Positions 43,223-52,685 of a stretch of DNA of 64,000 bases are shown piece after piece (the stretch's first letter is position 1; each line of letters starts with the position of its first letter). This DNA comes from Sinorhizobium sp. 8-89. Lineage in GTDB: Bacteria; Pseudomonadota; Alphaproteobacteria; Rhizobiales; Rhizobiaceae. The notes under the pieces were generated by a model. That model had not been told where the DNA came from. It was given only the letters and a program-made list of their open reading frames with translations, and did no database searches. The stretch is taken from the NCBI RefSeq assembly GCF_030124325.1, contig NZ_JASKLR010000007.1:184214-248213 (forward strand), read 5' to 3'. The translations under genes and the position numbers were made by a program.

Positions 43223-43837
43223 ATGATCCTCTACTACCAAACCCATTCTCCCTTCGCTCGAAAGGCGCTCGTTTTCGCCCACGAAGCCGGAATCGCGGAC
43301 CGGCTGCAAGTCATTCATCACGAAACCAGCCCGACGCAACGCAATGAGCGAATCTACGCCGAGAACCCGCTCGGAAAGGTTCCCGTGTTGCTTCGCGCAG
43401 ACGGCCCGGCGATCTTCGATTCTGACGTGATATGCGCCTATCTGGACACACTTCACGGCGGCAGGAGGCTCATTCCCGAAGGCGGCGAGGCCCGCTGGCA
43501 GGCCCTGGTTCTGCAGTCGGTCGCGCAGGGGCTGGCTCAGACGGGGATCAGTCTCCGTTGGGAGACTGTCCGACGGCCGGAGCAGCTGCGCTACGCGGCA
43601 CTTCGTGATGGCTATGCCGAGAAGATCGAGGCGACCTACAATTGGCTGGAAACCACGCTGGACGCGATGGCCCCGCTCCACGTCGGCCACATCGCACTGG
43701 CGACGGCTCTTTCCTGGATGGAGTTCCGCAACTTGCCATCGTTTCGCGCGTGGCCGCAGCTAACACGATGGTTCGACGAATTCGAGCAACGGCCTTCGAT
43801 GTTGGCGACGCCGCTCTCCGGCGAAACGCATGATTGA
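43223..43837 (+). CDS. Glutathione S-transferase family protein
   Basis: A 204-residue GST. The N-terminal thioredoxin fold begins MILYYQTHSPFARKALVFAH, with NPLGKVPVL and IFDSDVICAYL as the glutathione-binding part; the all-helical C-terminal domain follows. The usual catalytic Ser/Tyr/Cys position is Ser in THSPFARK. GAGG lies before the ATG at 43223. It is downstream of the ECF42 module, 158 bases away with no TGTCGG motif, so membership of the regulon is doubtful. It is convergent with hemW. Substrate unknown. Confidence 0.9.
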   Translation: MILYYQTHSPFARKALVFAHEAGIADRLQVIHHETSPTQRNERIYAENPLGKVPVLLRADGPAIFDSDVICAYLDTLHGGRRLIPEGGEARWQALVLQSVAQGLAQTGISLRWETVRRPEQLRYAALRDGYAEKIEATYNWLETTLDAMAPLHVGHIALATALSWMEFRNLPSFRAWPQLTRWFDEFEQRPSMLATPLSGETHD

Positions 43838-43865
43838 CCACGGTCGGATTTCGCGACCGCTCGTG

Positions 43866-45047
43866 TCAGCAGGCGAGGTCGGCAACCACCGCGTCGAGGA
43901 TCAGCATGCCGGCCGGTGTACAGCGCAGCCGTGAATTGCCGAGCCGTTCGATGAAGCCGTGCTCGATCAGGAACTGTTCACGGTCCGGATCGGGGTCGCG
44001 GCCGGAAAGGCTCTGCCAGCGGGCCAGATCGACGCCTTCCTTGAGCCGGAGGCCCATCAGCAGGAGCTCGTCGGCCTGGGCTTCCTGATCGAGTAACTCG
44101 CGCTCGATCATGCCGTGGCCATGCTGTTCGACAAGGCGAAGCCATTCTTCGGGCTTGCGCTCCGTCGCGGTCGCGACCTTGGCGCCGCCGATCGTCAGGC
44201 GTCCATGGGCGCCAGGGCCGATGCCTGCATAGTCGCCGTAACGCCAATAGGTGAGATTGTGCCGGCTCTCGGCGCCGGGCCGTGCGTGATTGGACACTTC
44301 ATAGGCCGGCATGCCGATCGATGCCGTGATCTCCTGCGTCGCCTCGTAGAGCACCGCGGACTGCTCTCCGTCGGGCACGACAAGTTTGCCGGCCTTGTGC
44401 AGCCCGTAGAAGGGCGTGCCTTCCTCGATCGTCAATTGGTAGAGCGAGAGATGATCGACTGCGTAGGAGACCGCCTCCTTCAGCTCGCGCTCCCAGTCCT
44501 CGACGGTCTGGTTCGGACGGGCATAGATCAAGTCGAAGGACATGCGCGGGAAGATCTCGCGCGCCAGCCGGATCGCCTTTAACGCATCCGCGACATTGTG
44601 CAGCCGCCCCAGGAATTTCAGGTCGCGGTCGTTGAGTGCCTGAACGCCGAGCGAGACGCGGTTGACGCCGGCAGCACGATAGCCATGGAAACGTGTCGCC
44701 TCGACGCTCGATGGGTTGGCCTCCATGGTGATCTCGATGCGGCCAGGCACGTGCCACTGATTGGCAATCCCGTTCAGGAGGGCGTCGACGGTCGCCGGGT
44801 CCATCAGCGATGGCGTGCCGCCGCCCATGAAAATGCTGGTGACCGTTCGCGGGCCAGAGAGCTCGCGGGCCTCGGCCATTTCCCGGAGGAAGGCGGCGAC
44901 GAAGCGCGGCTGGTCCACGGGCTGATGGCGGACATGGCTGTTGAAATCGCAATAGGGACACTTTGCCGCGCAAAACGGCCAGTGCACATAGACCCCGAAG
45001 CCGGGGTCCATGCCGTCACCGATCGCCGAGAGCGGGCTCAAATGCAT
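43866..45047 (-). CDS. hemW: HemW (heme chaperone, radical-SAM protein)
   Basis: A 393-residue radical-SAM protein once called oxygen-independent coproporphyrinogen oxidase and now thought to be a heme-trafficking chaperone. The cluster motif is CAAKCPYCDF (CX3CX2C) near residues 26-35; GGGTPS follows at about 75-80; further family blocks are GVNRVSLGVQAL and DLIYARPNQT. The HemN-specific extra cysteine before the cluster is absent, which supports HemW. It starts 12 bases after rdgB on the same strand; rdgB-hemW is a common rhizobial pair. Confidence 0.95.
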   Translation of the reverse strand: MHLSPLSAIGDGMDPGFGVYVHWPFCAAKCPYCDFNSHVRHQPVDQPRFVAAFLREMAEARELSGPRTVTSIFMGGGTPSLMDPATVDALLNGIANQWHVPGRIEITMEANPSSVEATRFHGYRAAGVNRVSLGVQALNDRDLKFLGRLHNVADALKAIRLAREIFPRMSFDLIYARPNQTVEDWERELKEAVSYAVDHLSLYQLTIEEGTPFYGLHKAGKLVVPDGEQSAVLYEATQEITASIGMPAYEVSNHARPGAESRHNLTYWRYGDYAGIGPGAHGRLTIGGAKVATATERKPEEWLRLVEQHGHGMIERELLDQEAQADELLLMGLRLKEGVDLARWQSLSGRDPDPDREQFLIEHGFIERLGNSRLRCTPAGMLILDAVVADLAC

Positions 45048-45059
45048 TGTCTTCGTCTT

Positions 45060-45704
45060 TCAGGCGCCGAGGCAGGTTTCGGCGAACAGCTTGAAGGCGC
45101 GGGCGCGGTGTGAAAGAGCCTGGCTGTCGCCGGGCTTCCAGCCGTGCTTCTCTTCCGCACTCATCTCGCCAAAGGTGGTGTCGTAGCCCTTCGGTTGAAA
45201 GACCGGGTCATAACCGAAACCGCTCGTTCCGCGCGGCGGCCAGACGACCCGGCCTTCGACCTCGCCGCGAAAGAGCTCGACATGGCCGTCGGGCCAGGCG
45301 AGGCAGAGCACGGAAACGAAGCGGGCGGTTCGGCTCTCGGGCGTCACCGCGCCCTTCTCCTTGAGCGCCTTTTCCACCTTTTCCATCGCCACGGCAAAGT
45401 CGCGGCTGCCGTCTTCGCGCTCGGCCCAGTTCGCCGTGTAAACGCCCGGGGCGCCGTCGAGGGCATCGATCACGAGACCGGAATCGTCCGAAAGCGCCGG
45501 CAGGCCGGAGGCTCTGGCGGAGGCGAGCGCCTTGATCGTTGCATTTTCCTCGAATGTCGTGCCGGTTTCCTCCGGCTCGACGAAATTGAGATCGGCGGCC
45601 GACTTCGCCTCGAAGCCGAGCGGGCCGATCAGGTCGCGGATTTCGCGGATCTTGCCGGCATTGTGGCTCGCGACGACGAGCGTCTTGTCATCCAGTTTGC
45701 GCAT
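45060..45704 (-). CDS. rdgB: RdgB/HAM1 non-canonical purine NTP pyrophosphatase
   Basis: A 214-residue housecleaning enzyme that hydrolyses ITP, XTP and dITP to keep deaminated purines out of nucleic acids. Signatures are [13 protein letters not shown] at the N-terminus, [32 protein letters not shown] substrate region (seen as [17 protein letters not shown]), and [12 protein letters not shown]. Length matches. The ribosome site is weak, suggesting modest translation. It is followed by hemW 12 bases later and preceded by a VOC protein gene on the same strand after a palindromic hairpin (GCGGCTGCAGCCGC at about 45723). Confidence 0.95.
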   Translation of the reverse strand: MRKLDDKTLVVASHNAGKIREIRDLIGPLGFEAKSAADLNFVEPEETGTTFEENATIKALASARASGLPALSDDSGLVIDALDGAPGVYTANWAEREDGSRDFAVAMEKVEKALKEKGAVTPESRTARFVSVLCLAWPDGHVELFRGEVEGRVVWPPRGTSGFGYDPVFQPKGYDTTFGEMSAEEKHGWKPGDSQALSHRARAFKLFAETCLGA

Positions 45705-45739
45705 TCTGTTCTGTTCCGTTCAGGCGGCTGCAGCCGCAT

Positions 45740-46159
45740 TCAATCGATCGCCCAAAGGCCGGGCTCGGCGCATTCCAGGCTGTTGCCGGCCGGATCGCGG
45801 AAGTAGAAGGAGCGGGCGCCGTTTGGCCAGCGGATATCCGCTTCGATCGGTACGCCCGCGGCTCCGAGCTTCTCCTTCCACGCGTCGAGTGCCTGCGCGG
45901 CGACCCGGAAGCACATGTGCCCCTTGCCCGTCGTCCCGTGCGGCGGCACGGGGAGCGCCGCTCCTGCCGGTGGCGGCTTGATTGTCTCGGCCGGGTTAAA
46001 GATCAGGAGTATGCCTGCGCCGCAGCGGAAGAAGACGTGCCGATTGCCGGCGCGGGTGATCCGCTGCAAGCCGAGCAACTCGCCATAGAAGGCCTCGGCG
46101 CGATCGAGATCCTCCGCGTAAAGCGCAGTTTCGAGAATGCCTTCCAGCGCCGGGGTCAA
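45740..46159 (-). CDS. VOC family (glyoxalase-like) protein
   Basis: A 139-residue metal-binding VOC protein. It has a paired beta-alpha-beta repeat: LETALYAEDLDRAEAFYGEL and GHMCFRVAAQALDAWKEKL, with the metal ligands expected at H/E positions, one in GHMCFRV and one in GNSLECAEPG. The start is TTG, supported by AGGA six bases upstream; no ATG gives a complete domain. It lies 15 bases after rph on the same strand and precedes rdgB, suggesting a four-gene unit. It may belong to the glyoxalase/bleomycin-resistance group; substrate is unknown. Confidence 0.85.
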   Translation of the reverse strand: MTPALEGILETALYAEDLDRAEAFYGELLGLQRITRAGNRHVFFRCGAGILLIFNPAETIKPPPAGAALPVPPHGTTGKGHMCFRVAAQALDAWKEKLGAAGVPIEADIRWPNGARSFYFRDPAGNSLECAEPGLWAID

Positions 46160-46174
46160 ATCTCGTCCTTTCGA

Positions 46175-46894
46175 TCAGCCGGCGATTGCCTGCTTCTGCA
46201 GGGCAATGAGCTCGGCGATGCCGTTCTTGGCAAGTGTCATCAGGCTTGCGAACTCATCTTCCGTGAACGGCTTGCCTTCGGCCGTTCCCTGGATCTCGAC
46301 AAGGCCGCCGTTGCCGGTCATGACGAAATTGGCGTCGGTCTCGGCGGCGGAGTCTTCGAGATAGTCGAGATCGATCACCGCCTGATTGGCGAAGATGCCG
46401 CAGGAAATGGCAGCGACATGGTCCTTGAGGACCCGTTCGACCTTGACCATGTTTCGCGCCTCCATCCACTTCAGACAGTCGTAGAGAGCGATCCAAGCCC
46501 CGGTGATCGAGGCCGTGCGCGTACCGCCGTCCGCCTGGATGACGTCGCAATCGATCGAGATCTGGCGTTCGCCGAGCGCCGGCAGATCGACGACAGCGCG
46601 GAGCGACCGTCCGATCAGCCGCTGGATTTCCTGTGTGCGGCCGCTCTGCTTGCCGCTTGCCGCCTCACGCTTCATCCGCTCGCCGGTTGCACGCGGCAGC
46701 ATGCCGTATTCCGCGGTGACCCATCCTTTGCCGCCGTTGCGCAACCAGCCGGGGACCTTCTCTTCCAGGCTTGCCGTGCACAGCACATGCGTGTCGCCGA
46801 AGCGCACGAGGCATGAACCTTCCGCATGCTTGGAAAAGTGGCGCTCGAAGGAAACCTTGCGCATTTGGTCGGTTTTTCTGCCGGATGGCCGCAT
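46175..46894 (-). CDS. rph: Ribonuclease PH
   Basis: A 239-residue phosphorolytic 3'-5' exoribonuclease that trims tRNA 3' ends and rRNA. It forms a hexameric ring with phosphate sites built from [17 protein letters not shown] and [18 protein letters not shown]; the catalytic aspartates are in [18 protein letters not shown]. The ATG at 46894 is chosen as AGGAG is six bases upstream; the alternative two codons earlier abuts the ribosome site. It is divergent from hrcA, as in most alphaproteobacteria. Confidence 0.96.
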   Translation of the reverse strand: MRPSGRKTDQMRKVSFERHFSKHAEGSCLVRFGDTHVLCTASLEEKVPGWLRNGGKGWVTAEYGMLPRATGERMKREAASGKQSGRTQEIQRLIGRSLRAVVDLPALGERQISIDCDVIQADGGTRTASITGAWIALYDCLKWMEARNMVKVERVLKDHVAAISCGIFANQAVIDLDYLEDSAAETDANFVMTGNGGLVEIQGTAEGKPFTEDEFASLMTLAKNGIAELIALQKQAIAG

Positions 46895-46986
46895 CGTCAT
46901 CTCCTATCTTGTCTGTTGAGCCTTCTAGAGCATGGCGAACGCAAAGGGAACCGGCTGATATCGGCTGGGGGGATCGATTTTTCCCT

Positions 46987-47015
46987 TTTGCTATCTCCGG
47001 CTCGGACCACTATAT
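46987..47015 (+). promoter_or_regulatory. Weak candidate promoter of hrcA
   Basis: A good -10 CTATAT (47010-47015) has a poor -35 (TTTGCT, 17 bases upstream). It lies 37 bases before the hrcA start. No CIRCE inverted repeat is seen. Confidence 0.3.
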
Positions 47016-47051
47016 TTCAGCAGGATACGAACGATTGTTGCACGGAGTGAC

Positions 47052-48131
47052 ATGGTACTGCGCAATTCCGGAGCGAAGGAGATCGCGGCGGCGCTGGATG
47101 AGCGTTCCGGTGAAATCTTTCGCCGCATTGTGGAGACCTATCTCGAGAGCGGCGAGCCGCTCGGTTCGCGCAATCTTTCGCGGCTCCTGCCGATGTCGCT
47201 CTCGCCGGCATCCGTGCGCAACGTCATGAGCGATCTCGAACATCTCGGCCTCATCTATTCGCCCCATGTCAGCGCGGGCCGTCTTCCGACCCAGACCGGT
47301 TTGCGCTTCTTCGTCGACGCCTTCATGCAGGTCGGCAACCTTTCGGCGGAGGAGCGCGCTTCGATCGAACGCCAGTTCCGCCGCGGCGATCGAGACCAGC
47401 CGGTGGAGAGCCTGCTCACCGAGGCGAGCCAGATGCTTTCGGGCATGTCCCGTGGCGCGGGTCTCGTCATCACCACCAAGAGCGATCCGGTGCTGAAGCA
47501 CGTCGAGTTCATCCGCCTGGCGCCGACCAAGGCGCTTGCCGTCCTCGTCGGCGAACATGACCAGGTCGAGAACCGCATCATCGAGCTCCCGGCGGGGGTC
47601 ACGAGCGCGCAACTGACCGAGGCCGCCAATTTCCTGAATGCGCATCTTGGCGGGCAAACCATTGCCGAGGTGCGCGCGCAACTGCAGAAGCTCAAAGCGA
47701 CCGTGCGCGGCGAACTCGATGTCCTGTCGCAGGATCTCGTCGAGCGCGGGCTGGCGATCTGGTCCGGCAGCGAAGGTGATGAAAAGCCGACGCGCCTTAT
47801 CGTTCGCGGTCGCGCCAACCTGCTCGAGGGGCTGGAAGGGGGCGAGGATATCGACCGCCTTCGCATGCTTTTCGATGATCTCGAAAAGAAGGACAGCCTG
47901 ATCGAGCTTCTCGACCTCGCCGAAAGCGGCCCCGGCGTGCGCATTTTCATCGGGTCGGAAAACAAACTCTTTTCGCTCTCCGGCTCGTCGCTGATCGTCG
48001 CACCCTATCGCGACGGCGACGAACGCATAGTCGGCGCGGTCGGTGTTATTGGCCCGACCCGGCTCAACTATTCACGCATCGTCCCGATGGTCGATTACAC
48101 CGCGCAGCTGATGTCGCGCCTGTCGCGTTGA
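47052..48131 (+). CDS. hrcA: Heat-inducible transcription repressor HrcA
   Basis: A 359-residue repressor that binds CIRCE elements upstream of groESL in cooperation with GroEL. The N-terminal winged HTH is [20 protein letters not shown] and [19 protein letters not shown], then the GAF-like ligand domain and dimerisation segment ([21 protein letters not shown]). GGAG lies just before the ATG. It is the first gene of hrcA-grpE, with rph divergent. Its targets are elsewhere; no CIRCE is in this window. Confidence 0.96.
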   Translation: MVLRNSGAKEIAAALDERSGEIFRRIVETYLESGEPLGSRNLSRLLPMSLSPASVRNVMSDLEHLGLIYSPHVSAGRLPTQTGLRFFVDAFMQVGNLSAEERASIERQFRRGDRDQPVESLLTEASQMLSGMSRGAGLVITTKSDPVLKHVEFIRLAPTKALAVLVGEHDQVENRIIELPAGVTSAQLTEAANFLNAHLGGQTIAEVRAQLQKLKATVRGELDVLSQDLVERGLAIWSGSEGDEKPTRLIVRGRANLLEGLEGGEDIDRLRMLFDDLEKKDSLIELLDLAESGPGVRIFIGSENKLFSLSGSSLIVAPYRDGDERIVGAVGVIGPTRLNYSRIVPMVDYTAQLMSRLSR

Positions 48132-48162
48132 AGCGGCAATTCCGGGCTAGCGGCATTCCACC

Positions 48163-48191
48163 CTTGATTTTTTGACGTCAAACCTCGATAT
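48163..48191 (+). promoter_or_regulatory. grpE promoter with palindrome in the spacer
   Basis: CTTGAT (48163-48168), 17 bases, CGATAT (48186-48191) fits the sigma-70 consensus; CTTGAT-N15-CTCGATAT also resembles an RpoH promoter. The spacer contains a perfect 12-base palindrome TTTGACGTCAAA (48171-48182), a possible operator. Confidence 0.55.
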
Positions 48192-48284
48192 CGGCTTCAA
48201 ATCCAGACAACACCAAGGTCGAGCGAGGCGATTTGCTTTTGCTTGGCGATGCCGAAGATACAGAAAGACATTCCGGAGAACGTC

Positions 48285-48911
48285 ATGACCGACGACACGA
48301 ACAAACACGGACCTGAGGCGACTGCGGCAGAAGAACCTGTAAAGACCGCTGCGCCCGAGGCTGCGGAAGGACAGGAGGTCGAGACTCCTGCGGCCGCGCC
48401 GGATCCGCTGGAGCTCGCCAGAGCGGAGAATGCTGAATTGCGCGACAAATATCTGCGCCTCGCGGCCGAGATGGACAATCTGCGTCGACGCACCGAACGT
48501 GACGTCAAGGATGCCAAGGCCTATTCGGTCGCCGGTTTCGCGCGCGACATGCTGGCCGTGTCCGACAACCTGCGCCGCGCCCTCGAGGCTATCCCGCCTG
48601 AGGCGAAAGAAGCCGGCGAGGCGGGTCTTAATGCCCTGATCGAAGGCGTGGAGATGACCGAGCGCTCGATGCTTGCAGCTCTGGAACGTCATGGTGTGAA
48701 GCAGCTCGAGCCGGTCGGTCAGAAGTTCGATCCTAACTTCCATCAGGCGATGTTCGAAGTGCCGAATGCCGAGGTTCCGAACAACACGGTCGTTCAGGTC
48801 ATCCAAGCGGGCTATGTGATCGGCGAGCGCGTGCTGCGCCCGGCGATGGTCGGCGTTTCCAAGGGTGGCCCCAAGACGGCCGCGGCTGAGAACGGTACGC
48901 CGTCGGCCTGA
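48285..48911 (+). CDS. grpE: Nucleotide exchange factor GrpE
   Basis: A 208-residue homodimer that releases ADP from DnaK. The N-terminal region is acidic and disordered, a long coiled coil covers about 45-85 ([20 protein letters not shown] and [15 protein letters not shown]), and the C-terminal beta domain has the [17 protein letters not shown] and [20 protein letters not shown] signatures. The ATG at 48285 has GGAG six bases upstream; a longer in-frame start at 48249 would run back to the repeat-free leader with no ribosome site. It follows hrcA with its own promoter. Confidence 0.96.
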   Translation: MTDDTNKHGPEATAAEEPVKTAAPEAAEGQEVETPAAAPDPLELARAENAELRDKYLRLAAEMDNLRRRTERDVKDAKAYSVAGFARDMLAVSDNLRRALEAIPPEAKEAGEAGLNALIEGVEMTERSMLAALERHGVKQLEPVGQKFDPNFHQAMFEVPNAEVPNNTVVQVIQAGYVIGERVLRPAMVGVSKGGPKTAAAENGTPSA

Positions 48912-49065
48912 CGCCGCACCCGCGGCATTCTTGCGGCGCCGCGCATTCGGAAGAGTGCGCGGCGCTTGCCTGTTTTGGAACCCGATCAGATTGCGGAGAA
49001 AGTCAGGAAAGCAGTGCCGATACCCTTCCGCGCTCCGCGGCAGGGCAGTGGCCTCCGCTCCCGCG

Positions 49066-50301
49066 TTAAGCAAAGAGCTGCCGGAGATGATCGTTGAGGA
49101 AGTGGCCTTCGGGATCGACCCGGGCCCGGAGCGCCCGAAAGTCGCCGGCGCGCGGATAAAGCGCCGTCACATCCTCGGCGCCGAGGAAGTGCAGTTTGCC
49201 CCAATGCGGGCGTGAGCCGTACTGACGAAGGATCGTGTCGACGTCCTTCAGGTATTCCCAGTAGTCGGTGCCGGGTTCACCCGAGACCGACAGCGTGATC
49301 GAATCCTGTTCATAGAATGGGCTGATCCAGCCCGAATCGCCGGCCGTGAAGCGGTACTCGATCGGATAGATGCAGGTCGGATGCTTTTCGAGCATCAGCT
49401 TGCGCACCGCCCTAACGGCATCCTTGCCGTGGGCGACCGGGACCGCATATTCGAGTTCGTGGAAGTTGGGTACGTATTCGATCGGGTAGATCTCCGACGA
49501 GTAGGCAATCTTCTCGAATGCCTGCTCCAGCGGTGGACGGTCGGTGATGTCGATCACCTTCATCTCGCAGACATCGGAGGTCTTGCCGGTCGTCGAGACC
49601 GACGACGTGTCCGGTAGGCAGTAGCAATGCCGGCTTTCGGGCACAGGGCACCAGAAGAAGCCGAAATGGCGGTGCTTCGCGGCGAGTTCGTCGTGCTGCT
49701 CCATGCATTCGTCGAAGTCGCAGCGCCATAGTTTTTCATGGAGATTGTAGGCGTCCATGGCTTGCAGGGTGATCTCCGAGATCACCCCAAGCATGCCGAC
49801 GGACACGCGCGCCGCTTCCAACAGGTCCGGTGTACTCTCGTCGACGACGAGAATGCTGCCGTCGGGCTGGACGAGGCGCATGCCGACGATCTGCGAAGCC
49901 ATGTTGCCGAGCTTGGCGCCGGTGCCATGCGTGCCCGTCGTCAGCGCACCGGCAAGGGCCTGGCTATCGATGTCGCCCTGGTTGATGAGTGAAAGCCCGC
50001 TCGATTTCAGCACCTTGCCGAGTTGGTTGATCGTTGTTCCCGCTCTGACGGCGACGCGCTTGCGCTCTTGGTCGATGCCGACGACTCCCTGCATGCCGGA
50101 AAGCGTAAGCAAGAGCCCGCTCGTCGCGACCACCGGCGTGAACGAATGGCCCGATCCGGCGCAACGTACATTGAGACCAAGGGCCGTTGCCTCCCGGACC
50201 ATCTCGGAGAGCGCCGCTTCGCTTTCCGGCGCACCCTTGTGGCGCACGATGCATGATTGGTTTCCGACCCAGTTGCGCCAGTGGCCGCCCGTCTGCAGCA
50301 T
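49066..50301 (-). CDS. FAD-dependent lactone-oxidase-like protein
   Basis: A 411-residue VAO/PCMH-fold flavoprotein of the D-arabinono-1,4-lactone/L-gulonolactone oxidase type. The FAD domain shows CAGSGHSFTPVVATSG (the histidine is the usual covalent flavin site), QGDIDSQALAGALTTGTHGTG and VGMLGVISEITL. The C-terminal ALO domain ends HWGKLHFLGAEDV and YPRAGDFRALRARVDPEGHF, as in the family. The ATG at 50301 has GGGGAG seven bases upstream. It starts 17 bases after the SDR gene, so they form an operon, divergent from a LuxR-type gene. Substrate, a sugar lactone or polyol, is unproven. Confidence 0.9.
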   Translation of the reverse strand: MLQTGGHWRNWVGNQSCIVRHKGAPESEAALSEMVREATALGLNVRCAGSGHSFTPVVATSGLLLTLSGMQGVVGIDQERKRVAVRAGTTINQLGKVLKSSGLSLINQGDIDSQALAGALTTGTHGTGAKLGNMASQIVGMRLVQPDGSILVVDESTPDLLEAARVSVGMLGVISEITLQAMDAYNLHEKLWRCDFDECMEQHDELAAKHRHFGFFWCPVPESRHCYCLPDTSSVSTTGKTSDVCEMKVIDITDRPPLEQAFEKIAYSSEIYPIEYVPNFHELEYAVPVAHGKDAVRAVRKLMLEKHPTCIYPIEYRFTAGDSGWISPFYEQDSITLSVSGEPGTDYWEYLKDVDTILRQYGSRPHWGKLHFLGAEDVTALYPRAGDFRALRARVDPEGHFLNDHLRQLFA

Positions 50302-50318
50302 TCCTTGTCTCCCCTCTC

Positions 50319-51086
50319 TCAGACTGCCGTAAAGCAATTGTCGACGAACAGATGCGTGCCGTTGATGAAGCTTGCCTCGTCGCTTGCCAGGAACAGCGCG
50401 GCATTGGCGACCTCCATCGGGTCGCACATCCGGCCCTGCTGAGCGGCGATCGCCGCCTCGGAGACGTCGACGCCGTATTTGCTCAGACCCGCGACCTCGC
50501 GCTTGCCATGGTCGGTCGCGATGAAACCGGGGCAGACGGCGTTGCAGCGGATGCCCCGGTCGCGGAATTCGACCGCGATCGCGCGGGCAAACATGTGGCA
50601 GGCCCCCTTGGTGGTGTCATAGAGCACCTCCATCGGCGTCGCGGCGACGGCGGAAATGGACGAGGTGCAGATGATGCTGCCGCCGCCCGCCTTGAGCATC
50701 CCGGGGAGTACCGCCTTGGTCATCAGGAACATGCTGCGCACATTCACCGCCATCAGCCGATCCCACTCCTCCTCTTCCGTTTCAAGGAACGGGCCAACTG
50801 CAAGAATGCCGGCATGGTTGAAGAGCACTGTGATCGGACCGAAGGCGGTCTCGACGGCATTGACCGCAGCGCTCACCTCGGCGGACACCGAAACGTCGGC
50901 GGCGGCGAAGACGGCCTCGCCGCCCTCGGCACGAATGGCGGCTGCAACCTCTTCGCCCCTGCTCTTCGGCAGGTCGACGATGCCGACCTTGGCGCCCTCG
51001 CGGGCAAAGAGCTGTGAGGCCGCCAATCCGCATCCGCCGGCGCCGCCGCTGATGAGCGCAGCCTTGCCAGAAAGCCTGCCTGTCAT
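50319..51086 (-). CDS. SDR-family oxidoreductase
   Basis: A 255-residue classical SDR. Nucleotide loop ISGGAGGCGLAASQLF, NHAG (NNAG equivalent), the catalytic serine in CTSSISAVA and YxxxK as YDTTK are all present, so it should be an active NAD(P)-dependent dehydrogenase. The ATG at 51086 is preferred (GGGGA six bases upstream) over GTG at 51089. It is upstream of the lactone-oxidase-like gene by 17 bases; together they may oxidise a sugar or polyol via a lactone. A LuxR-type gene lies divergent, 110 bases away, as likely regulator. Confidence 0.9.
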   Translation of the reverse strand: MTGRLSGKAALISGGAGGCGLAASQLFAREGAKVGIVDLPKSRGEEVAAAIRAEGGEAVFAAADVSVSAEVSAAVNAVETAFGPITVLFNHAGILAVGPFLETEEEEWDRLMAVNVRSMFLMTKAVLPGMLKAGGGSIICTSSISAVAATPMEVLYDTTKGACHMFARAIAVEFRDRGIRCNAVCPGFIATDHGKREVAGLSKYGVDVSEAAIAAQQGRMCDPMEVANAALFLASDEASFINGTHLFVDNCFTAV

Positions 51087-51195
51087 CACGCTTCCCCTTC
51101 CGCCCGCCTGAGGCCAAAAAGCCCACCGCGTGCAGCAGGCGATTATCGCATATTTCGGGAATTATTGTTGACGAAGCAGGGGCTGTCGATATCCC

Positions 51196-52038
51196 ATGGG
51201 GGATACGGCGAAGGGGAACGCTCACGCGATGCTTGCAAGGGAATCGACAGACATCTCCGCGATGATCAAGTTTATCGGCACGCCGGATTTCGGTGCTGCG
51301 CTCGACGCCATGCTCCGCGCGATTGCGCCCTTCGACCTGTCGGTCGTTTTTGCCTTTCCATACGACACGCGCCCGATCCTGCTGCATGATGGCTACACGC
51401 ATGGCGTCGCGCCGCGAGCGTTGAAGGCCTATCTTGGTGGCGCCTATCTGCTCGACCCGTTCTACGTCGCCTGCAACAACGGCCAGCCGGCAGGTCTGTG
51501 GCGGATGAGGGAGCTCGCGCCCGACCGGTTCTTCCAGTCGAACTTTTCATCGTCGAGCGAGGTCCATCCCTGCGTGTCGATGGAGTGCGGATCCCTGATC
51601 GAGGAGGTGGGCTTCGTCGTCCCGCTCGAGGAGACAATGCAGGCGACCTATTCGCTGATGCGCTGCCGCGATGGTGCACCATTCAGCGATCAGGAACTGG
51701 AGCGGCTGAGGCTCTACGAACCGATCGTGCGCGAGGCGATCCGGTGCAACTGGCGCCAAAGGGATATGGCGGCCGCGAGCGCGAACGGAAACGGATCGGA
51801 TGTCCTGGAGGGTGCTTTCGAGAGTCTCTGCGCCGATCGGCTTACGAAGCAGCAGCGCGCGATCGTCCGGCTGATCCTGCGTGGCCACAGCAATCGTTCC
51901 ATCGGCACGGCGATGAATATCGCCGAAGGCACGGTTCGTATCCACCGCAAGAACATCTATCGTCGTCTCGGCATTTCGGGCCAAGGCGCTTTGTTCCGGA
52001 TTTTCATCGATCATTTGAACCGCCGTCAGCCTTATTGA
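51196..52038 (+). CDS. LuxR-type HTH regulator
   Basis: A 280-residue regulator with a C-terminal LuxR HTH (LTKQQRAIVRLILRGHSNRS, IAEGTVRIHRKNIYRRLGI). The N-terminal 180 residues do not match the autoinducer-binding signature (no WxxxY/D...W pattern in expected places) and may be a GAF/PAS-like sensor; FGAALDAMLRAIAPFDLSVV is its first helix-strand. It is divergent from the SDR-lactone oxidase operon and probably controls it. Starts at 51229 or 51262 are possible. The ligand is unknown. Confidence 0.85.
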   Translation: MGDTAKGNAHAMLARESTDISAMIKFIGTPDFGAALDAMLRAIAPFDLSVVFAFPYDTRPILLHDGYTHGVAPRALKAYLGGAYLLDPFYVACNNGQPAGLWRMRELAPDRFFQSNFSSSSEVHPCVSMECGSLIEEVGFVVPLEETMQATYSLMRCRDGAPFSDQELERLRLYEPIVREAIRCNWRQRDMAAASANGNGSDVLEGAFESLCADRLTKQQRAIVRLILRGHSNRSIGTAMNIAEGTVRIHRKNIYRRLGISGQGALFRIFIDHLNRRQPY

Positions 52039-52048
52039 CGGCGGCCAT

Positions 52049-52513
52049 TCATGCCGCGTGCGAAGTCGTGTCGTCGTTGAGCAGCGTGTAGATCGCACTG
52101 GCGGAATCGCTCGCCCTGATCTTCGCGACCATGTCGTGGTCACGCAGAACGCGGGCAATGCGCGACAGAGCCTTCAGATGATCGGCACCGGCGCCTTCGG
52201 GTGCCAGCAGCAGGAAGACAAGGTCGACCGGCTGGTCGTCAAGCGCCTCGAAGTCGACGGGCGTATCCAGTCGCGCAAAGATCCCGATGATCGAAGAAAG
52301 ATTGTTGAGCTTTCCATGAGGAATGGCGATGCCGTTACCGACGCCGGTGGAGCCGAGCCGTTCCCGCTGCAGAATGACATCAAAGATGTCGCGCTCCGGA
52401 AGTCCGGTGAGTTTGGATGCTTTTGCCGCCAATTCCTGAAGGAGTTGTTTTTTCGAGTTGGCCCTCATGGCCGGGATAATTGCATTTTGATGCAGCAAAC
52501 CTGCCAATGCCAT
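52049..52513 (-). CDS. ptsN: Nitrogen PTS EIIA component
   Basis: A 154-residue EIIA-Ntr. The phosphorylated histidine is in GVGNGIAIPHGKL near residue 66, and the domain ends ALSRIARVLRDHDMVAKIRA. It takes phosphate from NPr and in turn regulates potassium uptake, RelA/SpoT-type enzymes and other targets. GAGGA lies seven bases before the ATG. It is the last gene of the conserved lptCAB-rpoN-hpf-ptsN block and has its own intergenic space with hairpins (GAAAAG...CTTTTC at 52613) after hpf. Confidence 0.96.
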   Translation of the reverse strand: MALAGLLHQNAIIPAMRANSKKQLLQELAAKASKLTGLPERDIFDVILQRERLGSTGVGNGIAIPHGKLNNLSSIIGIFARLDTPVDFEALDDQPVDLVFLLLAPEGAGADHLKALSRIARVLRDHDMVAKIRASDSASAIYTLLNDDTTSHAA

Positions 52514-52685
52514 TCTTTTGTCCTCGTTCGCCGGTTAGAGCCTGACAACATCATCACAAATGTGTCTTGATGGCTCTACCCATCTTTATATTGGCGGTTA
52601 CCATGCACAGAAAAGTCGGGCTTTTCCGGCTGTCCGCGTACTGAGCAGCGGGGAATGCCGGCTTTCCCGACATTCCCTCTTCCAC

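Noticed and set aside
46901..47051. CIRCE element upstream of hrcA
   Set aside because: The TTAGCACTC-N9-GAGTGCTAA inverted repeat is not present here.
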